Below, piece by piece: positions 23,684 to 36,000 of a DNA stretch of 64,000 nucleotides. A model generated the notes under the pieces. That model ran no database searches. It was not told the DNA's origin and worked only from the letters and a program-made list of their open reading frames with translations. Position 1 is the first letter of the stretch. Each line of letters opens with the position of its first letter. The stretch comes from Daphnia pulex (lineage: Eukaryota > Arthropoda > Branchiopoda > Diplostraca > Daphniidae): contig NC_060020.1 of NCBI RefSeq assembly GCF_021134715.1, forward strand, positions 434,001 through 498,000. The letters run 5' to 3'. Both the position numbers and the translations under genes were made by a program.

Positions 23684-23760
23684 AATCGGCTTACGTTTAC
23701 CCTGAAACCGGGATAGGGAAGCCAACACAGCCATGAACTGACCAGGTATCTATAGCTCTG
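23684..23760 (-). repeat. Right terminal inverted repeat (77 bp)
   Basis: Perfect reverse complement of 20,516-20,592. It ends ...TATAGCTCTG and is followed immediately by the duplicated ATATTAA. Confidence 0.95.
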
Positions 23761-23767
23761 ATATTAA
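23761..23767. repeat. Target-site duplication, right copy (7 bp)
   Basis: ATATTAA, identical to 20,509-20,515. Confidence 0.8.
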
Positions 23768-23942
23768 AAAAAAACCTGTCACCTTGTTTTATTTCGTCTT
23801 ACTCGTCAACGTCGCATCGTCTCTCCGCTTCAAAAAAGTTTAAGCGGCCGTTGAGAAACGTCGTACTCTCGTTATTTTCAGAAAATTTTGTGATTTCAGA
23901 TAATTAGAAGACTGATTTTTGAATTGCTCTATAATTTTCCCA

Positions 23943-24173
23943 ATGCTTTCTACAAAATCATTGGAATTGAAAGAAAATTTGTCGAAGCGGAAATCGGAGG
24001 TTGACAAGTGCACGATACCTCCCAGCAAGGAACCTCGCATTGAAACAGAAACAGATAAGGGCAAAGAAGAGATCGCTAATAGTTTCAATACTTACCAATA
24101 TTGGAAAGATCCGCTTCCTGACATCAGTTTTGAACTTGGTACAAATATTGTAAGCCCAAGGCAGGCTGAGTAA
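23943..24173 (+). CDS. Small conserved-looking ORF immediately upstream of NCAPG (bicistronic candidate)
   Basis: A 76-codon ORF starts MLSTKSLELKENLSKRK. It has a charged, lysine-rich N-terminal half and a C-terminal stretch NTYQYWKDPLPDISFEL that looks like a short structured or binding motif. It ends with TAA one base before the NCAPG ATG. There is no room for a separate promoter, so both frames should lie on one mRNA. I do not recognise the family. It could be a genuine small nuclear-type protein translated from a dicistronic transcript, or an upstream ORF that tunes NCAPG translation. The codons look ordinary for protein-coding sequence. Confidence 0.55.
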   Translation: MLSTKSLELKENLSKRKSEVDKCTIPPSKEPRIETETDKGKEEIANSFNTYQYWKDPLPDISFELGTNIVSPRQAE

Positions 24174-24174
24174 A

Positions 24175-27100
24175 ATGGTAGGCAACAAACACATTGAAGA
24201 GATATTTACCAAAAGCCAACATTCCATTGCTGATCACCCCAAACTAGTAAAGAACCTTAGAAAAGTCTATGACCAAATTGAAGATGTAGATTCTTTTAAT
24301 CAACATTTTATTAAATGCTTCAAGTGTCTCTTGATTCATGGAGAAAGGGAGACTGCTGTTAACTTTTGTTTAGATTTTGCAGCCAAATTTGCAACATCGT
24401 TTGAACTGGAAAAAGATCCAGAAGATGAAGATGGTGAATGCCACCCTTTCTATGAAAAACTTTTTGATTTTCTTTTGTCCCATCACAATGTCAAGAGCCA
24501 GGCTGTTCGATTTAGAGTGTGCCAGTTCATTAATAGAATGCTAGAAGAGTTGAATGAGTCTGCTTGCATCAGCGCAGAACTTTTTGAAAAAATTTATGAT
24601 GCCATGCTTGAAAGAATTCAAGACAGAATTGCCTCAGTTCGGGTCCAGGCTGTCATTGCCTTACAGCGCCTGCAAGATCCTACCAACAAAGAATGTCCAG
24701 TTATTAAGGTAACTTGGCGTTAAAAATGTTTTTACTTTTCTGTATTTAAAAAATGTTTCACCCTTGTACAGGCATTAGTTTTCCATTTGGAAAGAGATCC
24801 TCATCCCGAAGTACGTCGAGCTGTACTTAAGGCACTTGGATGCAATTATTTTACGCTCGAATTCGTTTTGGTCAGGCTGCGTGACGTCAAAGACCTTGTT
24901 CGCAGGCAGGCCTATATCTTCATTAGTGAGAGGTATGTGGAAGAATAAACAATAATTGCATGCTGTCTATTTTTATCTTCATTTATTTTCATTTTTAGAG
25001 TTCATGTCCGAACATTATCAATTGCCAATCGTGTGACAATTTTGAACCTCGGACTCAACGACAAATCAGCTGCTGTGACGACCATGGTGCAGGACAAACT
25101 TATCCCTGCCTGGATCAACGCCATGGAAGGCTCCATCTTCAATTTCCTGCGTGGTCTTGATGTGGAAGGCTGCAGCGATACTGCTGTTCAAGTCTTGCAA
25201 GTTTGGTTGAAAACGCTCAACTACAAGGAGATAACATCTCAGTTGCCTATTGGTGAAGAAAATCTGGTTAGTATCGAAGCGTTAAAGCCAGAAGTGGCTC
25301 TTTATTGGTGCACGGCCGTTTCTTTCCTGCGAAACGAGGGAGTTCATGCAGCAGATGCTCTTGAAACCATTATGCCAGAAATGACAGCGTTTGGGAAATA
25401 TTTGAAAATTTTCGTTTTGGCAAGGCTTACCGAAACCGACGACATGGAGGTAAAAACATTGTATTTCCTAAAATTGTATTCTTTCGTTAAAACATGTCAT
25501 TATGTATGCCATTAGGTATTGAGTATGGAATTTATCGTTGCCAACTTATTGGAGATGGCACAACACTTTGACCTTGCGGATGAAGCGGGTCGCTTGAACT
25601 TGCGACGCGATCTCTGCGATCTTTTACAACACGAAAAGACTAGCCCAGCATTGACTCGTACCATGGTCAAGTGTATTAGTCTGATTGAGCCCAATTTGGA
25701 TGTTCGCATCGCCAAATTGCTTGAGGTCATTTCAGAGCTGCGAGAGCCACTAACTCAGGCGGAAGTACTCATTCCAGAAGATCAGCAGCGAAGAAACAAA
25801 TTAGAGGTGAACTGGCTTATTGGATCCAAAAGAAATTCATTTTTTGATTCATTATTATTTCTGAATAGATTGCTCAATGCCGAGTCCAGGTGAACGAATT
25901 AAAGGAAGAATTGCAGGAGGCCATTGACAAACAAAACTTTCTTGGTGCCCAAGAGATTCAACAAAAGATGGTCGTTTTGGAGACGAAACTAAGCGAGTTG
26001 TGCAGTCGGCCCACCACTCATGACGTTGAAGTGTTCCGCGAAGAGAGAGATGATCCCTTAACACTACTAAAGTGTCTCAGCACCGTTTGCGAGCTGCTAA
26101 AAAATTCGCCGGTATATTTCATTCTTATTTTTAAAAATCAGTAACATTGCTGGTTAGTAATGATTCTTTTTTATTAGATGCTTAAATTGACGAAAGAATT
26201 GGACCAACTTTTAATGTCTCTGATCTTGCCTTGCGTCGAGAGAATCGATCCAGCTGTCCGAAATGCCGCTTTCGAAGCTTTGGGTTGCCTGTGTACTTGC
26301 GACTTGGAACTGGCCCAACAACGTTTGCTCTTGTTTGTACAAGCAGTTCAGATGGATCACCAAATCCTTCAGATCACAACAGCCAAAGTTCTCTTTGATC
26401 TCGTTCAATTATTTGGTCTTTCCGTGAGTCATGCATTACTCTTATTTTATTCATCAAGAAACTTAAATCATACATGATTCATTTCAGACTTTTGAGGACC
26501 AAGAGAGTGGTACATCTCTAGCTACAGTGCTGACTGATCTGTTGGATAGTGAAGATGCAGATGTTCAAACAATTGCTGTCGAGGGTTTCGCTAAACTATT
26601 GATTGCTTCCCGGTATGTATTTTTGAAATGTCAGTAAAATTTTTCCTTTTCGTTGTATTAATAACTTAAATGTGACATGTAGAATTGAATCGTCCATGAT
26701 TCTTTCGCGCTTGGTCATTTTCCTGTTCCACCCGCTGACGGATGAAAACGTTCGTCTGCGTCAAGTCCTCCACGTCTTTTTTCCTTTCTTTGCTTCCATG
26801 GATATTGCAAACCAACAGCAATTGGAGGCGGCTTTCGTACCGACTATCAAGACCATTCAAAAGGCCCCGTGTACTTCTCCTTTGGCGGAGATAGACATTT
26901 CCATGATCGTCAAATTCTTTGTCGACTTGACACAGGTAACTTAATGTTACAAGCCTTAACATGAATTACAAATATCTTAATTACAAGTAACCTAATTTTG
27001 TTATATTTGCTATTTAGGAAAGTTTATTAGCCGCCAAGCCTGAGGTCGATCACACCATCCACGATCAACTCGCTATGAAACTTTGTACTGAATCGATGCG

Positions 27101-28062
27101 ATCTCCTGATACGAACGAAAGTAAAGTCTACCTCAAGGCCTTGTTGCAGTTGAACATGTCGTTCTCCAATCCGTCAAACACTAAAGACTTGCACACTCTT
27201 ATCCGGAAAATGCTTCGAAATTTCAGAGAGAAGGGTTCCATCAGAATGATTGAGCAATTTGAATCTATCGTAGAAAAGCATTTGACGGCTAATGCGGACT
27301 CGGCCAAGTCTGCTACTGAAAACGATTCCGATATGGAAGTTGAACCTGTTATTGCTCCCCCATCTCCTCCCATCAATAAGCCAAGAACAAGAAAATTAGG
27401 AAGTAAACATGCAGCGACTCTTTTAATGGATACTAGTAGCGACGTCGATGTCTCCCAAAGTTCCGATGTTTTCTTCAGCCCAGAAAAGACAAGCACTCAA
27501 AAGGAAAAACCTCGTGAAAAATCACCCGAGGTTGTTATTGAACAAATGGATGAGGTTGTTATTGAACAAATGGATTTAAGGTGATTACATATTTAATTTC
27601 GCTTTCTACGTGTTATTTTCATCAAATTTTCGTTCGTTTAGTTCGACCACAAACAGCGAGAAAACTGTACCTTCAAGAACTCGACGACAGGCTCCACGCA
27701 GCGTTTCCGTTGTCGCTGAGGAACGAACAACACCTCCTCCTTCCTTACCTCGTCGTAGAACACGATCGACTAGATCAGTCGTTGTTTCCAGTGTCGACGA
27801 GGACAGTGTTCCCGTTGACGATGGGGACCGAACACCTCCTTCCCCACCTCGGCGTAGAATACGATCAACGAGATCAGTTGTGGTTTCCAGTGTCGACGAG
27901 GACGGTGGGGAACAAACAACTCCTTCCCCACCTCTGCGCAGAACACGAACGACGAGACCAGCCGTGATTTCTAGTTCCGACGAGGATGAAGATGTTATAC
28001 CTCCGACCCCACCTCCAAATAAAAATACTAAAAAGTCGGCAAGATCAACCAGGAAGCGTTGA
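24175..28062 (+). CDS. NCAPG: Condensin complex subunit 3 (CAP-G)
   Basis: Ten exons (24,175-24,708; 24,772-24,932; 24,999-25,449; 25,516-25,806; 25,869-26,111; 26,178-26,423; 26,488-26,612; 26,683-26,935; 27,018-27,581; 27,642-28,062) give about 1,095 residues. HEAT-repeat sequence runs through most of the protein. Family signatures include QAVRFRVCQFINRML, RIQDRIASVRVQAVIALQRL, DPHPEVRRAVLKAL and VRRQAYIFISERV. CAP-G is a HEAT subunit of condensin I; it binds DNA with CAP-H and compacts mitotic chromosomes. The last exon adds a basic, Ser/Thr-Pro-rich tail with three imperfect repeats of about 30 residues built on TPPSPPRRRIRSTRSVVVSS. Such TP/SP sites next to basic clusters would suit CDK regulation, which is an inference. 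A small ORF ends one base upstream of the start. Confidence 0.92.
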
Positions 28063-28442
28063 TAAAACAAATTTTTTTTTCTTCATTTTTCTATCATCTT
28101 TTTTTTTCTCCTTTACAATTTTACTTACTTTCCTGTAAGAGATATTAATACAAATAAATTTCGGTCACTTGAGCAATTCCAGAATGTTTCACTAGAAAAA
28201 TAACTCATTTGTGACATTGTGTGACATTGTGAAATTCAAATATCATACTGTGATATGCCGGTAGATGTCTTGATCAACGATCGCTTCTGGATTTTTGATC
28301 ACAGATCACTCGTCTGTCTCTGTAGGCTACGGTCTCCGGTGTCTTGTTTTGAGAGCAGACTGGAGTACGTGTTTAAATAGTTTATTCGTCATTCCTGAGG
28401 GTTTGTTTAAGTTTTAAACAAGTATATCCCATTAGATTTAAA

Positions 28443-29787
28443 ATGGGTGAAGCTCAAATGCCAAAACCAGTTAGGTTTGCTATTGGAGGTTTGTCAGGGT
28501 AAGTTGTTACAGTCTTACTTTATTTATATATAAGTTTTATTAACAAGGATTTTGTCAATTTTAGAATGGCTGCCACATTGTTTGTCCAACCTATGGATCT
28601 TATTAAGAACAGAATGCAGTTGAGCGGTGAAGGTGGCAAAGCCAAAGAACACAGGAACACTTTGCACGCAATTAGATCCATCATGATGAAAGAGGGTATC
28701 TCTGGCATGTATTCTGGTTTATCTGCAGGCCTTCTGAGACAGGCAACCTATACAACAACTAGGCTGGGAATTTACACATGGCTGTTTGACACCATGAGTG
28801 GGTTAGTAGGACTGTGACCTTGACAAATGTTATAGTTCAATACATCTATATTGTTTTTTTATTTCTAGTCCTGATGGAAAACCACCAGGTTTTGCAACAA
28901 AAGCTGTGCTTGGAATGGCTGCTGGAGTTGTAGGAGCATTTGTGGGAACCCCAGCTGAGGTAATTTTAGTGAAAAAGGGCACATGGTAACAAAAAGTTAC
29001 CGGTATTCATTACTTATTATAGGTTGCCCTTATTCGTATGACAGCAGATGGAAGACTGCCAGAGGCAGACAGAAGGAATTACAAGCACGTCGGTGACGCG
29101 TTGGTTCGGATGGTCAGGGAGGAAGGATTGGTCACTCTCTGGAGAGGTTTTTGCAATTTCCTTTGGAAATTTCCTTGGAAATTTCTCTTCCTTTTTGAAT
29201 TTCCTTTTAAATCTCCTTTGAATTGATCGTAGGAGCGATCCCAACGATGGCTCGGGCAATGGTGGTAAATGCCGCCCAACTTGCTTCCTATTCTCAAGCT
29301 AAACAATCTCTCATGTCAACTGGTCAGTCTAGTCTTTAACGCCCACATTTATAGCGCAAAAACTAAACGGCTCTTTTTCTCTAGGTTATTTTAGTGAAAA
29401 CGTGATTCTTCACTTCTGGGCTTCCATGATCAGTGGTCTAGTTACGACAGCCGCTTCTATGCCTGTCGACATTGCAAAAACTAGGTAACTACGTCGTATT
29501 ATCATCGATTAGTATCGAAAGATAAGAGAAAATAACATTTTTGGCATTGATTCAGGCTGCAAAATATGAGGTTCATTGACGGCAAGCCAGAATACAAGGG
29601 CGCAGTCGATGTACTGGGTCGCGTCGTACGCAACGAAGGAATCCTAGCTTTGTGGAAGGGATTCACGCCGTACTACGCACGCATCGGACCGCACACAGTT
29701 CTCACCTTTATTTTCCTCGAACAGATGAATACGTTTTACAAGCGAAATATTCTCGGTCTCAAGGACGCCAAAGGAGGTGGCATTTAA
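28443..29787 (+). CDS. SLC25A11: Mitochondrial 2-oxoglutarate/malate carrier
   Basis: Seven exons join in frame to 309 residues, the normal length for this carrier. The protein opens MGEAQMPKPVRFAIGG and shows three mitochondrial-carrier repeats with PxD signatures: QPMDLIKNRMQL, PAEVALIRMTADGRLP and MPVDIAKTRLQNMR. Further near-invariant stretches are GLSAGLLRQATYTTTRLGIY, VNAAQLASYSQAKQ and YYARIGPHTVLTFIFLEQMN. It exchanges cytosolic malate for matrix 2-oxoglutarate across the inner mitochondrial membrane, as part of the malate-aspartate shuttle. Introns are short with GT-AG ends. The gene converges on a second SLC25 gene at 30,340. Confidence 0.96.
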
Positions 29788-30339
29788 ATTGTCTTGTCAA
29801 TAGAGAGAAGCTTTGGTAGAAAATCATCAAGCCTGATATTTAGTCTGCAATCCATGTTGTCGACACGTTAAATTGGTGACTGTGAATGTAATTTAGGTGG
29901 ATTTTGTTATCAAATAAAAAGGTATAAAACACATATCGATTTTGTAAGACAACTTTATTAAGAATTACTCCAAGTGTGTGCTGGAAGCACCCTTTTATAC
30001 ACTTTAACAAATGAATTCGATTGCGCAAAATAACTAGTGAATAACGAGTGACTAGTCATACTGTACAAGCTCTATACACGTTTTTTTTTCTTTTTTCTTA
30101 AGTTAAAAAAAAAGGCACAATCTAAATAGTCAGAATAACTATCACAATTCGATATTTTGCGCGAAAGACAAAGCTGATTAAGAAAAAGGGGTTTGGGTGG
30201 GAGATTACATGAATGAAGACTTTTGAAAACAGCGACGGCAGTTCATTATTCCGAACCAGTGTACCGCTTTTCGTTTACCAAACTAAAATCGAAAACCGGT
30301 TAGTTATTAAGAATATTATGATTATTCTAATTATTATTT
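29788..30339. other. Convergent 3' flanks of two carrier genes
   Basis: AATAAAA near 29,913 is a likely polyadenylation signal for the plus-strand carrier. The remainder should be mostly 3' UTR of the minus-strand carrier. No gene seen. Confidence 0.5.
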
Positions 30340-33045
30340 TTACCTGTTGAGCACGTAAACTGTGGCCTCGTATGTGGTCATCATAATGGCCGTGTTGGGA
30401 ATTTGCCGGATCAACTGCGTCGACAGTCCACGATAGAGCCCTCGATGTCCCTCTTCGCGGAAGACTGTGTGCAACGTTTGAAAAAATCCCCTGTAACGTG
30501 AATTCTCTTCACGCAGCCTGGTCCTAACCACTTCATGCGGATAGGACACACAACAAGCCACCGTCTTGCTGATGGCTCCTGCTAGCATGTAGTCCATGGC
30601 TTGGTAGTTGCCCAGTGGACTGTCCGTCTGCGTTTCCCGCATCTGTTGCAGGGTCGATTTCAGGTACTCGTAAAGTACAAACTTAATTATGGTCTCTGAG
30701 ATACCGAAATATGAGGCTGTTATTCCTCTGTAAAAGCCAACAACACCCTAAAGAAAAAAGAATTCCAAAATTAGATTGGTGGCGCTGGCTGAGCCTGTTA
30801 CGTAACGTCACGACGAATTGGTTTCCAAATTACCTGACTACGATAGATGTTGGAAATGCACTGCCAAGCTGTGACGTTTTGATTGCGATTGAGCTGCAGA
30901 CGTGTCTTGACGAACCAAATTGGATTGGTTAAAGTGCACGACACAAATCCTGTGGAAACAGGAAGAAGTTAATAAAAAACGATTAATTTATGGATCTGTT
31001 CAATTTGCGAATGACGTACTACGTAGGCCACAACGAGTTCCTTAACCGTCCCAAGGACGAAACGGGAAAATGCGCCATATCCGCGAATGTTAGAAACGGG
31101 CTCTATAGGTAGACTACGTAATAATGCCCTCCTTCCCGCCCGGAGTGGATTTTGTTAACTTATTCAAAGTCTGGGCGAACCTTGGGCAGGAGCACGGCTT
31201 GTGCACGTGTTCCGTTTTTAAAAATACACCAGACCATTCTTCCAAGGAGGGGGGAGAGAGAGAAACGGCAACTGGGCATTCGTTACGTGAATCACGTAGG
31301 TAAGTGGAGAGAGAAAAAAAGACGGCTGAGCCAACCAACCGGACAAGTCTGGTTTTTTCACCCTTTGATGCTGACCCGCATACGAAATTAATTCAATTAT
31401 TTTCACATAGAAAACCCAGGGTGAATCAGCTAATACATTCTTCCTAATGACTTTGTCTTCTCTTCCATGCATTCTTTTTAAAAGGAATATATAATTTGTG
31501 CAACGTCATTTTAAAGCAAGTTTTAACCCCCCTCCCGACTGCCAGCAAGAAGTGAATTTTGGGCTAAATGCCAAGTTGGTTATTGCGTTAAAAAGTGACA
31601 ACTAAAAGGGAAGAGAACAACTAATACAAGGACGTCCTTCTATGTCTAACTAAAGCGATATGGGCGAAAAACCGGCCTCGACTGGACAGAAAAGAGAAAT
31701 TTTGCGCAACTAGACGTGAGGGACATATTTACCTGCAGAGCCAGCCGAGAGCATATGGACCAAGTGAGAATCTGGAGTCATGATCTGGTTGAATTTTCGT
31801 TTGGCCGTTGAATAGGTGCAAAAATATAGGGCTCTAGTGGGGGCCACTCCAATCAGGTTTGGTCCCAAACCTTTGAATAGCGCCCGGCATCCTTCTTGGT
31901 CGATCAGGTGCCTACGTGAGAAGGCAAAGAATTTGATCAATTAACCGTTGTTCTTATCGAAATCCACACCTTATCTCCTTTTTATAGTTCTAGTTTTTAT
32001 TATCGTTTAAATGTATATATGTAGAGCAAACAAACAAGTCAATTAAAGGATTAAATATTCCGTTTGTTTCATAGAATTCCCTTTTCTTACCGAAAACAAG
32101 AAAGGGCTCCTTTGGGTTGGGCGGAAGACGCCGGCCAAGGGAGGACGGCTTCAGGAAACACAGCCAACCTCGAATTGACGGACGAGCATTGTTGGTGATG
32201 ATAATAAACGTTCCAGTTCATTTCTGGAGTGAAATACATGTGATTGGCGCTGCATCCTGCGTTGGACGAAGCTGTTCGCAGGGAGCGAACTGCACTGTAG
32301 TGGATTTCAGAGGAAGACGATTGCAGGCGAGTCTTGATAACTTCAAGTGGGCACGTCACTATGGCTCCCACAGTACCACCAACCCTACGTCGTCACAGAA
32401 AAGAAACATTAAAAAATTGAGTCCTAGCAACGAGAATGGGTCAACGAGTGCGTTGGGCTAGCCAAAAATGTCGCCTCTTAAAATACTAACTTCAAACAAA
32501 TGCCAACTTGTCTTTGGAATGGTTTAGTAGCCTGCAACTTTCAAAGGGAAAAGTTGCTGCAAGGATTTGAAAACTGAAGTACGTATATTTTAGAGTTCGA
32601 TGGCAAACACACTAGGATTCAAATTACAACATCTGGCTCAGAAGAAAGCCATTATTTTGGAATGCACAAACATCCCTCACTGCTTAAATTCTAGTTGTGG
32701 AGTGGACCAACTTAGGAGGGAAACTGAAATGGAAGATAACGAGAAGGGTACACTGGGCAAGATAACTGATGCAGGTAAGATAGGTTTTATAGGTTAAATG
32801 AAAACCATCTCCCTCACCCAAGTTAAAACCCAAGGCAACATAATGTAGTATGTAGTTTGAAAATTTTAATCCCTACCTCCCTTCTGACTAAGACTAAAGG
32901 AAGGGATGTCGGTGTGTTCGGCGTAATGGCCAAAATGGTTTCTGCCTAGTGGGGGGAAGAAGACGAAAAATGAACCGAAACGAAGAAAACGAAAAAAATC
33001 TTACCCGCCAGCGAAGAGATGGATGAATGTATCTGCATTCGACAT
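30340..33045 (-). CDS. SLC25A36: Mitochondrial pyrimidine nucleotide carrier (SLC25A33/36, Rim2 type)
   Basis: Five minus-strand exons (33,045-33,005; 32,384-32,091; 31,911-31,733; 30,949-30,834; 30,747-30,340) join exactly in frame to 345 residues. The start is [14 protein letters not shown]. Carrier signatures are [30 protein letters not shown] and [18 protein letters not shown]; the tryptophan in PIWFVKTR is typical of the Rim2/SLC25A33/36 group. These carriers move pyrimidine nucleotides across the inner mitochondrial membrane and support mitochondrial DNA and RNA synthesis. Two introns are unusually long for the window (about 780 and 620 bases) and show no nested gene. Alternative: SLC25A33 rather than SLC25A36; the sequence does not separate them. 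Confidence 0.93.
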
Positions 33046-36000
33046 AACACGTAATGCAATTGCACATCAATTAAGATGAAAGTAATATTTTTGTATAGTT
33101 AAATGTTTACCAAGACCAACCGGATTGGCCGAATTGTAAACATAAGTGTAGTTTGCTCTAAAGATGACGGAAGAATAAAACAAAATCCAACACGAGTTCG
33201 TTTTCAGCTGCTGGCCTGCTGCTGATCTGACTGGGATAGGTAAGGGAAATGGGGGTAGGGGACGGCGAACCAATGGCTCGTTCGCTATTGGGTATCTAAG
33301 CTACGACAGAGCCACCTAGCGCCGCGTGATGGAAAACCCAACGACGCAATTCCCACAAACACGCTTGTTTGTTTATCGGCTTTTCAGATCGATCAAACAA
33401 GAGCCCTCGGGCAGAAAAAAATCTCTTCCAAGTCTGCAGCATTGAATTACACACTCATAAAATCTGATACTGTGTCCTGTTTCATAAGATCTGATTATCC
33501 AACCTATTTCAACGTTTTTGACTTTGAATCGCCTATTTCCAGATTTGTCCAAACTTCTGGAGAATTTCCATCTTTCGGATGGCTTCCCTGGAATCACTTA
33601 TGGCTTAATGGAATTTCAGGAAATATTTCAGGCTCTACCTACCCTAAAAAAATACATAAATTCTATTGATTGAATGATTTCAAAGTAAAGGGTGGAGAAA
33701 GGTAAAAGAAATCTATTGCGCATCAGTCAATATAAACATTGATTGCTTTCACGTGTCCTATCTCGACCACATTTATAACCACACAGCGTAGTTGGATTGC
33801 ATATAGAATTCTTAATCACATGTCGGGGTCTCGTGGACTCGTGGTTAAAGTTGATAGAAAAAAAAATTTCCAGATAATAAAAAGGACTAAAATAACTTTT
33901 TCACAATGAGGCTAAAGCTCCTCTTCCCGGGTGATGACATTTGAATTGTTCATGAGGCTCTTTCTTTTTTTCAATTTTCCGTTAAAAAAAAAGAACTAAT
34001 ATTTCTGAAAAATGATTTGAATGTTTGACAGTAGACCCAATCAAAGATCCGGCCAGTCACAGGATGTGAAACCCAGCCCACAGGATGTACTAGTCTCAAC
34101 CCAGGATGTGAAATATTTCTATGAACAATAACACATGTGTCGTGTTATTGTTCAAATGGAGTGCGTGCGAGAGGGATAATAATAATAATAATAGCGTGTC
34201 GAATTGATATTTGCAATTATTTCGGTATTATTTTCTAGGAAATTTTCGCCACGTATGCAAACTTTCCCGTTGGAAATGTTGGCTTTCAAGCCGGTCAAGG
34301 CGACACCGGTTGTCTCAATTTTTGTACTTTTTTTATTATTTTTATTATTATTTTGACAGTTCAACTCGAATGTCACCACCAGTCACATTACGGATTAACA
34401 GATGGCGCGTAAGACGGTGCGCGTGATTCAAAGAAATCATCAGTTGAAGATCTTAGATCATTCACGGCAGATCTCATTCATGATACTGTAAGTAATACAG
34501 GTAACTGTATATCTATCTGATTGGTGATGAATCTTATTTTTAGTTTAGTTTGGTGTAGCGACTGATTGAATGGTTCGACGCCGTTGTAGTGATTCCCGAG
34601 AAACAAGTACATTGACGTTCGAAGAAGCCTTATAGTACATGGAATAATTTCTTTTTTCAACTCGTCAACAGCTTCTTTCATTACTTAATTGAAAACGAAA
34701 CCTATGCGAGTTTGTCGAGATAGCAACAATCCCCCGCTGCTGTCAGGACGATCCATCCAATCCATCAAAACCCCAATCCATCAAGGACTGATGACTTTTA
34801 TCGGCACACACATACTATCAATGGCAACGGATGCGCTCTGCGATGATACTATTTTGAAATAGATATTCGATTATATACGTAGTAACATTTGGTTGTTGAG
34901 TAACAGCCCCCGAATTGAAATTGCTTACGCATCAGCTTGATAACCGAAACCGCCATAGTATACTACTACGCATCTATTTTGACCTATGGAAAAGGGCCTG
35001 ATCTTGACCCATAATTGGATTGGGCGGGAAATGACGTTTCTACTATCCATTTGAATAGATATTCTCATCTATAGTTCCTTTCTTAACAAACTTACACGTG
35101 TGCGGGCGGCCATTGTGACATTCAATAAGAATTATAACTTTGTTTTGCTGAGCCTCTACAGCACAATTCAGTCACTGCGCATTACATATAACCGATGGCA
35201 GCTTAATCCCTCCCTCTATACTCTGTTTTATATAGGCCCCTCCGGGTGTAATCAGCTGGATATTCGATTAAGGTTAACTTTTACAACTACAGTGGGCATT
35301 TATTGATGATGGTGTCGGCGGTAAAGACAAACACCCTCGCAATCCATTACTCTGGATTCGTTTTCAATCGGATGAATGGAGCTGCGAATCAACAACACAA
35401 ATCCTAAAAGGATTATTTCAGGAAAAATGATGCGGAGTTGATGATGACGTCAGTCCAGTTTTTAGATTTGGTTCAACATAAAATTCTATTTCTATTTATT
35501 CTCAGTAACTATGCACAAAGCGGAAATCCAGTCTGGATTTTTGATTGCCTCTTTTAAAAAAATGGTCCGATCTTTGGTAGCCATTCATCAACTAGTCGAA
35601 CCATGCATTATATAAAAACGGGTTTTTATTATTCTAGTAATTTGTATTACTTATCTAAAACGGAGACACGATAAAAGAATATATAGGACCTATTATTTTT
35701 ACTGTTTGCCCCTTATATTCTTGAATTTCCAGTTTTGGGTTGAAGAACATTTGAAAATAGGCTTACGGCTACTCGTGATGTGATTGCGTCAGCCATATCT
35801 TTCCCCTATTTAATCCTACCAACTGCTGTTGGCTTGACGTTTCTTTTTTCCACGGCGCAGTTAAGGATTTAACTTATATAAAAGACGACGCATATAGGGA
35901 AAATGTCTTCTTTTTACTAGAATGTTAATACAAACATAAATCATTTCGCTTATGACCATTATTAAAAGAAGGGGGATTAGTAGGGGGGAAAAAGAACTTT

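Larger units (their letters stand above)
20516..23760. mobile_element. Pack-type DNA transposon carrying host gene fragments
   Basis: A 3,245-bp segment is bounded by perfect 77-bp inverted repeats and flanked by a 7-bp direct repeat, the mark of a cut-and-paste transposition. Inside are a THAP-domain ORF (plus strand), the 3' exons of URB1 with introns (plus strand), and the 3' exons of the ATP synthase OSCP gene with introns (minus strand). Both host-gene pieces carry disabling changes and lack their 5' exons. They look like one captured genomic fragment in which the two genes converge. The retained introns rule out capture through mRNA. THAP domains occur at the N-terminus of P-element-type transposases, which make 8-bp duplications, but no transposase catalytic domain is seen, so the superfamily is unproven and the copy should be non-autonomous. 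Confidence 0.88.

Noticed and set aside
20516-23760. Ordinary functional URB1 and OSCP genes at their native locus
   Set aside because: Both lack 5' exons, both carry frame-breaking changes, and both lie entirely within inverted repeats flanked by a target-site duplication.
27606-28070. 154-codon minus-strand reading frame over the NCAPG tail
   Set aside because: It is the shadow of the repetitive Ser/Thr-Pro/Arg exon on the other strand.
31112-31560. Nested gene in the long introns of the SLC25A36-like gene
   Set aside because: The frames are short and show no family resemblance or splice structure.
34040-34120. Three CAGGATGT repeats taken as a possible CRISPR-like or satellite array
   Set aside because: Too few copies, irregular spacing and a eukaryotic context; nothing beyond a short local repeat.
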